Origin: an uncultured Collinsella sp.
Lineage (GTDB): Bacteria > Actinomycetota > Coriobacteriia > Coriobacteriales > Coriobacteriaceae
Assembly: GCA_902470835.1 (NCBI GenBank)
Contig: CABRHR010000069.1
Span: 1-10,957 of the forward strand
Direction of reading: 5' to 3'
Length of the DNA: 10,957 nt
The notes under the pieces were generated by a model. The model had not been told where the DNA came from, did not search any database, and was given only the letters and a program-made list of their open reading frames with translations. Made by a program: the position numbers and the translations under genes. This document shows, in pieces, positions 6,245 to 10,957 of this stretch. Position 1 is the first letter of the stretch. Every line of letters starts with the position of its first letter.

Positions 6245-7408
6245 ATGCAGGCATCGCAGCGTCTCGACCGCTTTGGCGCGGAGGTCTTCGCTTCGCTCAA
6301 CAACAAGCTTCTCGCGCTGAAGGCTCAGGGCAAGACCATTTACAACATGAGCGTGGGCACGCCCGACTTTAAGCCGTACGACCACGTGGTCGAGGCGCTC
6401 ACGCAGGCAGCCCAAGATCCCGAGATGTGGAAGTACGCCCTGCGCGACCTGCCTGAGCTTAAGAAAGCAGTGTGCGATTACTACGAGCGTCGGTTTGGCG
6501 TTTCGGGCATTACGCCGTCCATGGTGCAGTCGTGCAACGGCACGCAGGAGGGCGTAGGCCATTTGGGTCTGGCCCTGCTCGACCCGGGTGACACCATCCT
6601 GGTGCCCGATCCGTGCTACCCGGTCTTTGAGGCGGGTGCGAAGATCGCCGATGCCAAGCTCGAGTACTATCCACTGGTTGCCGAGCACAATTACCTGCCC
6701 TATGTGGCGGGCATCGATCCCGAGGTGGCCGATCGTGCCAAGTACATGATCGTGTCGCTGCCCGCGAACCCGGTCGGCTCGGTGGGCACGCCCGAGGTCT
6801 ACGAGGAGATCATCGCTTTCGCCCGCGAGCACGACCTGCTGATCGTTCATGACAACGCGTACTCCGACATCGTGTTCGACGGCGAGCCGGGCGGAAGCTT
6901 TTTGCAGTATCCCGGTGCGCTTGAGGTGGGCGTGGAGTTCTTCTCGCTTTCCAAGTCGTTTAACGTCACCGGTGCGCGTATTGGCTTTTTGGTTGGTCGC
7001 GAGGACGTGGTCTCTGCCTTTGCCAAGCTGCGCGGCCAGATCGACTTTGGTATGTTCTTCCCGATCCAGAAGGCCGCCATCGCGTGCCTGAATGGTCCGC
7101 GCGATGAGGTCGAGGCGCAGCGTCTGAAGTACCAGGAGCGTCGCGATGCCCTGTGCGACGGTCTTGAGGGCCTGGGCTGGGAGCGTCCCAACGCGCATGG
7201 CTCTATGTTTGTGTGGGCCAAACTTCCCGGTGGTCGCACCGACTCCATGGCGTTTTGCGAGGAGCTTATGGAGAAGGCCGGCGTTGTGGTGACGCCGGGC
7301 GCGAGCTTTGGTCCTTCGGGCGAGGGGCACGTGCGCATGGCGCTGGTCCTGCCGCCCGACCAGATCGCTTTGGCTGTCGAGGCCATTCGCGAGGCGGGCC
7401 TGTATTAG
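6245..7408 (+). CDS. Class I/II pyridoxal-phosphate aminotransferase (DapL/AlaT-like)
   Basis: This is a 387-aa fold-type I PLP enzyme, cytosolic, moving an amino group between an amino acid and a 2-oxo acid. Visible residues: SVGTPDFKP near the N-terminus (36-44), SCNGTQEG (96-103, phosphate-binding loop), PDPCYPVF (121-128), N175 in LPANPVG, D203 and Y206 in VHDNAYSD (the D contacts the pyridine nitrogen), the Schiff-base lysine K237 in SLSKSFNVTGARIGF with R245 at the phosphate, and R364 in GHVRMAL, the usual carboxylate-binding arginine. The start at 6245 is supported by AAAGG (6233-6237), 7 nt before the ATG; an upstream in-frame ATG at 6155 would run through the terminator. The substrate cannot be fixed from sequence: LL-diaminopimelate aminotransferase, alanine aminotransferase and an aspartate/aromatic enzyme are all possible. 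No lysine-pathway neighbours help. It stands alone between a terminator and a 201-bp gap. Confidence 0.92.
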   Translation: MQASQRLDRFGAEVFASLNNKLLALKAQGKTIYNMSVGTPDFKPYDHVVEALTQAAQDPEMWKYALRDLPELKKAVCDYYERRFGVSGITPSMVQSCNGTQEGVGHLGLALLDPGDTILVPDPCYPVFEAGAKIADAKLEYYPLVAEHNYLPYVAGIDPEVADRAKYMIVSLPANPVGSVGTPEVYEEIIAFAREHDLLIVHDNAYSDIVFDGEPGGSFLQYPGALEVGVEFFSLSKSFNVTGARIGFLVGREDVVSAFAKLRGQIDFGMFFPIQKAAIACLNGPRDEVEAQRLKYQERRDALCDGLEGLGWERPNAHGSMFVWAKLPGGRTDSMAFCEELMEKAGVVVTPGASFGPSGEGHVRMALVLPPDQIALAVEAIREAGLY

Positions 7409-7410
7409 AA

Positions 7411-7448
7411 AGCTATTTCGGCTCGTCAATAGCTCGAAACCGATTTCG
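7411..7448 (+). repeat. Two small hairpins after the aminotransferase gene
   Basis: AGCTATT (7411-7417) pairs with AATAGCT (7428-7434), and CGAAA (7435-7439) pairs with TTTCG (7444-7448). They begin 2 nt after the stop codon. No T-tract follows, so a terminator role is uncertain. The sequence from about 7440 to 7540 is visibly AT-richer than its surroundings, as expected for a promoter region. Confidence 0.35.
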
Positions 7449-7514
7449 TGCAGTTATTTTACGAATTCTGCAAACAATTTCGGTAAACGGTCGATTTTTG
7501 GCTGCGAATAGGAG

Positions 7515-7520
7515 CATAAT
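7515..7520 (+). promoter_or_regulatory. Possible -10 element of ldh (CATAAT)
   Basis: CATAAT differs from TATAAT at one base and lies in the AT-rich gap 90 bp before the ldh start. No convincing -35 hexamer sits 16-18 bp upstream, so this is a weak call. It would place the 7553-7583 hairpin inside the ldh leader. Confidence 0.3.
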
Positions 7521-7552
7521 CAAAGTCCCGATTGGATGTATTGGGATTACGG

Positions 7553-7586
7553 CAAGCCGCTCGGGTCGTTCCCGGGCGGCTTGTTT
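7553..7586 (+). terminator. Terminator-like hairpin in front of ldh
   Basis: CAAGCCGCTCGGG (7553-7565) pairs with CCCGGGCGGCTTG (7571-7583) around TCGTT: 13 pairs, one of them G.U. The tail is TTTG only. It ends 26 nt before the ldh start and just upstream of the ribosome-binding site. It may terminate the aminotransferase transcript or act as a leader structure of ldh. Confidence 0.55.
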
Positions 7587-7609
7587 GTGGAGAGAGATGG
7601 GAGTTTCTA

Positions 7610-8560
7610 ATGGTTAACGAGAAGAAGGTCGCTATTGTCGGCTGCGGTTTCGTCGGTTCGTCTTCGGCGTTCGCACTGATGCAGAGCGGTCTGTTCTCCG
7701 AGATGGTCCTCATCGACGTGGACAAGAACCGCGCCGAGGGTGAGGCTCTGGATATCGCGCACGGCATGACGTTTGCCGAGCCGATGAAGATCTACGCTGG
7801 CGATTATTCCGATGTCGCCGACGCCGCCATGATCGTCGTCACCGCTGGCGCTGCCCAGAAGCCCGGTGAGACCCGCCTGGACCTGGTCAACAAGAACGTC
7901 AACATCTTCAAGTCTATTATTCCCGAGATTAAGAAGTCCGGCTTTGACGGCATCCTGCTGATCGTCTCCAACCCGGTCGACGTTCTGACCTATGCCGCCA
8001 TCAAGATGTCCGGCCTGCCCGAGGGCCACGTCATCGGCTCCGGCACCGTGCTCGACACCGGCCGTCTGCAGCAGATGCTCGGCGCCCACGTCGAGGTCGA
8101 CCCGCGCGACGTCCAGGCTTACGTTATGGGCGAGCACGGCGACTCCGAGTTCGTCGCCTGGTCCAGCGCTCAGGTTGCCGGCGTGCCGCTGAACACCTTC
8201 TGCGAGCTTCACGGCCACCTGGAGCACGAGGCTGCCGAGAAGCGTATCGCCGAGGACGTCAAGAACTCCGCCTACACCATCATCGAGAAGAAGCACGCCA
8301 CCTACTACGGCGTTGCCATGGCCGTTAAGCGCATCTGCACCGCTGTCATGCGCGACGAGCAGACCGTTCTGCCCGTCTCCTCGCTCATGGTGGGCGAGTA
8401 TGGCCTGTCCGATCTTGCCATCTCCATGCCGACCGTCGTTGGCCGCGACGGCGTTGTCTGCCGCGTCCCCGTGCCGCTGGACGATGACGAGCAGCATGAG
8501 CTCACCGCCTCTGCAAAGGCTCTTAAGGACATCATCGACAGCGTCGACTTCTCCTGCTAA
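7610..8560 (+). CDS. ldh: L-lactate dehydrogenase
   Basis: This 316-aa enzyme of the LDH/MDH family reduces pyruvate to L-lactate with NADH in the cytosol, regenerating NAD+ during fermentation. The N-terminal Rossmann motif is GCGFVGSS (11-18), with D36 for the NAD ribose. Substrate-loop residues are Q83 and R89 in AQKPGETRLDL; glutamine at this position marks lactate rather than malate specificity. N121 is in SNPVDVLTY, D149 and R152 are in GTVLDTGRL (R152 binds the substrate carboxylate), and the catalytic H176 is in GEHGDSE. The length is typical. The start at 7610 is supported by GGGAG (7599-7603) 6 nt upstream and by the immediate KKVAIVGCG beginning of the fold; an in-frame ATG at 7532 would run through the leader hairpin. 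It is a single-gene unit with a terminator behind it. Confidence 0.97.
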   Translation: MVNEKKVAIVGCGFVGSSSAFALMQSGLFSEMVLIDVDKNRAEGEALDIAHGMTFAEPMKIYAGDYSDVADAAMIVVTAGAAQKPGETRLDLVNKNVNIFKSIIPEIKKSGFDGILLIVSNPVDVLTYAAIKMSGLPEGHVIGSGTVLDTGRLQQMLGAHVEVDPRDVQAYVMGEHGDSEFVAWSSAQVAGVPLNTFCELHGHLEHEAAEKRIAEDVKNSAYTIIEKKHATYYGVAMAVKRICTAVMRDEQTVLPVSSLMVGEYGLSDLAISMPTVVGRDGVVCRVPVPLDDDEQHELTASAKALKDIIDSVDFSC

Positions 8561-8591
8561 ATCCAGCTCTTTTGGGCAACAGGCTACAATG

Positions 8592-8627
8592 AAAGGCGTC
8601 CGGGCTCCACGGCCCGGGCGCCTTTTT
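8592..8627 (+). terminator. Intrinsic terminator of ldh, overlapping a possible promoter
   Basis: AAAGGCGTCCGGGC (8592-8605) pairs with GCCCGGGCGCCTTT (8612-8625), with one G.U pair, around a 6-nt loop, and the run of five T ends at 8627. It lies 31 nt after the ldh stop. A -10-like TACAAT (8585-8590) sits right in front of it, so a transcript started there would begin within the left arm and could not form the hairpin. Confidence 0.87.
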
Positions 8628-8660
8628 GGTGCATTGGGGACAGGTTTGTTTGCACCATTG
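8628..8660 (+). repeat. Inverted-repeat copy 1, upstream of the DUF2974 gene
   Basis: The repeat begins GGTGCATTGGGGACAGG and ends TTTGCACCATTG. It forms its own stem, GGTGCA (8628-8633) with TGCACC (8651-8656). The reverse complement of 9837-9869 matches it at 24 of 33 positions, with the 22-nt half facing the gene (8639-8660) matching at 18. It lies 14 bp before the start codon of the DUF2974 gene. Confidence 0.65.
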
Positions 8661-8674
8661 ATGATGGGAGAGGC

Positions 8675-9835
8675 ATGCCGGATTCGCCTAACTTTTTGAC
8701 CTATGCCCAGACGGCGTTCGATTCGTTTGACGAGCGGGCCTTCTGTTCGGTGGACAGCCTGGTGTTTGCATGGCTGTCGTATTTGCGCTTGCCGGGGGAT
8801 ATGCCGGAGCTTGCCGGCTGGCAGGGACTGGACGTGCGTGAGCTACTGCGTGCCGAGTGCTACCGGGACATGATTGGCGACTTGTGGGATCCGGAAGGGA
8901 GCCGCGCCTTGCTGGAGGCCGTGACGGCAAGCCCACGTTACCGCGGCGTGCGTGTGTGCGGCTATCGTGCCGTGAATGACGTCGAGACGACGGAACAGTT
9001 TGCCGCCATAACGTTCCGTTTTCCGGCAGGATTTAGCTACCTTTCCTTCCGAGGGACCGACAGTACAATCGTGGGCTGGAAAGAGGACTTTAACATGGCG
9101 TTCCGGTGTCCCGTGCCCTCCCAGGAATCTGCGGCGCGCTATGTGGACGAGGCAGCGGATGCGATTAACGGGCCGCTTTTGTGCGGAGGTCATTCCAAGG
9201 GTGGAAACCTTGCGGTGTACGGTGCGGCGATGTGCTCCGATGTCGCCCGTGGGCGAATCGAACGGGCGTATTCCCATGATGGTCCGGGCTTCGTCGAGGA
9301 GTTTCTGAACGGCAATGCCTTTGCCGATCTTTCCGGTCGAATCGACAAGACGCTGCCTCGGTCGTCGATCTTTGGCATGATGTTCGAGACACAGGAGGAC
9401 TATGCCATCGTTGAGAGCACCGAGTTCAGCCTGCTGCAGCACAATCCCTTTAGCTGGGTGGTTGATGGTCGCGACTTCGTGTACTGTGAGCGCCTGTCCG
9501 CCGGTGCTCGATACGTTGATGGCTCCATTCGCGAGATGCTGCTTGCAGTGTCGCCTAGCGAGCGCGAGCGTTTTGTAGATGCGTTGTTCTCCGTGTTTGA
9601 GGCTACGGGTGCTGAGCGGTTTGCGGATATCGCTGGGAATCTGCGCGAGAGCCTGCCCGTGATGCTCCAGGCTGCGCAAGGCTTTGACAAGGATACGCGA
9701 CGCTTTGTCTCGCAGACCATCGCGGCAATCCTAAAATGTGCGCTGCTGCCCAAACGACCCCAGATCGACATGCCCGCTGCCGGCAAGAGTTTGGCAGAAC
9801 AGCTCGAGGCTTGGCAGTCCGAGCTCCTGCGCTAG
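8675..9835 (+). CDS. DUF2974 (Mbeg1-like) alpha/beta hydrolase
   Basis: This is a 386-aa protein of the lipase-like alpha/beta hydrolase type. Motifs: YLSFRGTDSTIVGWKEDFNM (122-141), typical of DUF2974/lipase_3-like proteins; the nucleophile elbow GGHSKGGNLAVY (171-182) with S174 as probable nucleophile; YSHDGPGF (199-206) with D202; and LLQHNPFSW (253-261), where H256 is a plausible catalytic histidine. The N-terminal 100 residues (FCSVDSLVFAWLSYLRLPG and after) are the usual family prelude. There is no signal peptide or membrane helix, so it is probably cytosolic; the substrate is unknown. The ATG at 8675 follows GGGAG (8666-8670) at a short 4-nt spacing; no upstream ATG is in frame. The gene is bracketed by two inverted copies of a hairpin repeat, 14 bp before its start and 1 bp after its stop, which may mean it moved as a unit or that the repeats end transcripts. 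The hydrolase fold is well supported; the biological role is not. Confidence 0.88.
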   Translation: MPDSPNFLTYAQTAFDSFDERAFCSVDSLVFAWLSYLRLPGDMPELAGWQGLDVRELLRAECYRDMIGDLWDPEGSRALLEAVTASPRYRGVRVCGYRAVNDVETTEQFAAITFRFPAGFSYLSFRGTDSTIVGWKEDFNMAFRCPVPSQESAARYVDEAADAINGPLLCGGHSKGGNLAVYGAAMCSDVARGRIERAYSHDGPGFVEEFLNGNAFADLSGRIDKTLPRSSIFGMMFETQEDYAIVESTEFSLLQHNPFSWVVDGRDFVYCERLSAGARYVDGSIREMLLAVSPSERERFVDALFSVFEATGAERFADIAGNLRESLPVMLQAAQGFDKDTRRFVSQTIAAILKCALLPKRPQIDMPAAGKSLAEQLEAWQSELLR

Positions 9836-9836
9836 C

Positions 9837-9869
9837 CATTGGTGCAAAGCAACCTGCCTTCGATGCGTC
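9837..9869 (-). repeat. Inverted-repeat copy 2, downstream of the DUF2974 gene
   Basis: On the plus strand it reads CATTGGTGCAAAGCAACCTG and onward; its reverse complement is the partner of 8628-8660. The internal stem is kept with two G.U pairs: GGTGCA (9841-9846) with TGCGTC (9864-9869). In the outer 13 nt all six differences from copy 1 are transitions. It starts one base after the stop codon of the DUF2974 gene. Confidence 0.6.
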
Positions 9870-9887
9870 TGGGGCGGGCTCGACCGC

Positions 9888-9893
9888 TATACT
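9888..9893 (+). promoter_or_regulatory. Possible -10 element of the nucleoid-protein gene (TATACT)
   Basis: TATACT lies 38 bp before the start codon chosen for the next gene. The bases 17 bp upstream (GCGTCT) do not look like a -35 element. The position is right for a short leader, so the gene may have its own promoter. Confidence 0.4.
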
Positions 9894-9931
9894 GATTCGT
9901 GCTCAATTCGATCTAGAACGGAATGCCGTAT

Positions 9932-10936
9932 ATGAAAATCAATCACGCTATTCTGCATATCCTGGACTTTGACTCTGCCGTCAACGTCATGAGCCAGCGC
10001 GAGCTCGATATCGAGAGCCGTACCGTGCGCAACTTCGTGACCACGCATCTGCGCCGCGCGCGTACCTCGGCCGACAATAAACGCGCCACGTTTGCCGAGA
10101 ACTCTGCGTTTGGCGGCGAGCTCAAGGGCTATTTCTTTGGCGAGCGCGAATTCGTGGACCTGTCTCAGCAGATTGCGGAGTTCATCTCTTCCGAACTCAC
10201 CAAGGCCGAGAAAGCCGAGTCCACAGACGTGCTCGTGGCCGATTTTGACGACGATGAGGATGCCCGCTGGTTTGCCGTGATGCTGCTGGGCTCCAAGCAG
10301 GCTTTTATGCACGAAGTGGGCCGCGAGGAGGGGGAGGTGCGCAACGACATCGCGCGCCACTACGCCATTCTGCCGAACCCTTCGCAAAAGGTGCCGAGCT
10401 ATGCCATCGTGCGCGCGAGCACTATGGAGATCGGCTATGTGGACAAGAAGCGCAAGATTGCCGGCGAGGACCGTATGCTTATCCCCGATGGCCTGCTGCA
10501 GTGCGACACGGGTGTATCGGGCAAGGAGGTCATCGACACGGTGACGCGTGTGGTCGAGAAAGTCGCCGAGGAGCACGGTGCCAACACGGCTGTAGCGCTC
10601 GCTAAGGTTAAGGCTGCCGTTGCCGAGAAGGTGGAGGATGACGAGGAGCTGCCGCCTTGGGATATCGTCGATGAGGTCTTTGGGGACGAACCGGTCATCA
10701 AGGAAAGCGTGCGTGCGGCGCTGACCGAGGAGAAGGTGCCTGAGCGCGTGCCCGTGGAGCGCAAGCAGGTCGAACGCGCGGCGGTGCGCAATCATAAGAT
10801 CCGAACCGACACGGGTATCGAGATCAGCTTCCCGGCCGAGATGGGTTCGAACTCCGAGTACATCGAGTTTGTCAACGAGCCCAACGGCCTCATCTCCATC
10901 GAGCTCAAGAATATCGGTAGCATCGAGAATCGATAG
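9932..10936 (+). CDS. YejK/NA37-family nucleoid-associated protein
   Basis: The predicted protein is 334 aa. The N-terminal MKINHAILHILDFDSAVNVMSQRELDIE matches the family opening in other bacteria. Further conserved stretches are ENSAFGGEL (about 56-64), HYAILPNPSQK (near 143), DKKRKIAGEDRMLIPDGLLQ (near 171), KVAEEHGANTAVAL (about 207-220), and the C-terminal HKIRTDTGIEISFPAE with YIEFVNEPNG and the final IELKNIGSI. The family (PF04245) includes E. coli YejK, found with the nucleoid; its molecular role is poorly known. It has no signal or membrane segment, and the middle region (about 220-250) is acidic. The start at 9932 is preferred because MKINHAILHILD aligns with the usual family start; an ATG at 9923 adds only three residues (MPY). 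The ribosome-binding site is weak (GGA at 9920-9922). The overall pattern recalls Clostridia homologues more than E. coli YejK. Confidence 0.88.
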   Translation: MKINHAILHILDFDSAVNVMSQRELDIESRTVRNFVTTHLRRARTSADNKRATFAENSAFGGELKGYFFGEREFVDLSQQIAEFISSELTKAEKAESTDVLVADFDDDEDARWFAVMLLGSKQAFMHEVGREEGEVRNDIARHYAILPNPSQKVPSYAIVRASTMEIGYVDKKRKIAGEDRMLIPDGLLQCDTGVSGKEVIDTVTRVVEKVAEEHGANTAVALAKVKAAVAEKVEDDEELPPWDIVDEVFGDEPVIKESVRAALTEEKVPERVPVERKQVERAAVRNHKIRTDTGIEISFPAEMGSNSEYIEFVNEPNGLISIELKNIGSIENR

Positions 10937-10949
10937 GGCTTTTTTCTTT
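10919..10949 (+). terminator. Probable terminator overlapping the end of the nucleoid-protein gene
   Basis: ATCGA (10922-10926) pairs with TCGAT (10930-10934) around GAA. AGC (10919-10921) can extend the stem with GCT (10938-10940) across a 3-nt bulge. TTTTTTCTTT (10940-10949) follows. The stem is short and overlaps the stop codon, and the window ends 8 bases later, so the call is tentative. Confidence 0.4.
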
Positions 10950-10957
10950 CGAATAAA

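Noticed and set aside
7440..7540. Rex-type redox operator in front of ldh
   Set aside because: No TTGTGAA-N4-TTCACAA-like palindrome was found in the gap, so NADH-responsive control by Rex is not supported by this sequence.
4147..8560. nadE, aminotransferase and ldh as one NAD-linked operon
   Set aside because: Gaps of 118 and 201 bp with terminator-like hairpins separate them, and the aminotransferase has no NAD role, so co-transcription is not supported.

Overview
The window looks like the end of a short-read contig from a high-GC bacterium. Gene content and protein style (EttA, glutamine-dependent NAD+ synthase, fermentative L-lactate dehydrogenase, a DUF2974/Mbeg1-type hydrolase, a YejK/NA37-type nucleoid protein) fit a gut anaerobe of the Coriobacteriia, most likely Collinsella. 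That assignment comes from recalled family resemblance, not from a search. Bases 1-46 are not genomic: they are the end of an Illumina P5 adapter, an i5 index and the Nextera transposon end. The first gene is therefore cut at base 47.

Layout: (1) 47-1327 (+), the C-terminal three quarters of ettA. (2) 1328-1541, a convergent intergenic region packed with inverted repeats, ending in a terminator that serves the minus-strand gene. (3) 1542-2849 and 2990-3943, two minus-strand genes of unknown function. One has a LOTUS-like N-terminal region and a long disordered linker; the other is a membrane protein with a long Ser/Thr/Asn/Gln-rich tail. (4) A 203-bp divergent promoter region. (5) Five plus-strand genes: nadE (4147-6126), a class I/II aminotransferase (6245-7408), L-lactate dehydrogenase (7610-8560), a DUF2974-type alpha/beta hydrolase (8675-9835) and a YejK/NA37-family protein (9932-10936). 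Each has its own intergenic gap (68-201 bp), and most gaps carry a hairpin, so they look like separate transcription units rather than one operon. No gap longer than about 215 bp lacks a gene.

How the genes relate: NadE makes NAD+ and lactate dehydrogenase regenerates NAD+ from NADH in fermentation. This is a loose thematic link, not evidence of co-regulation. The rest is housekeeping (translation, amino-acid metabolism) plus genes of unknown role.

I found no convincing new multi-gene system. The observations most worth following are: the DUF2974 gene tightly bracketed by two inverted copies of a hairpin-forming repeat (8628-8660 and 9837-9869); a roughly 100-bp imperfect palindrome behind ettA; a perfect TACA-N2-TGTA operator-like palindrome at the ribosome-binding site of the LOTUS-like gene; a two-hairpin leader before the aminotransferase; and the adapter contamination, which also creates false protein N-termini. 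No tRNA, rRNA, CRISPR array or transposase gene was seen.
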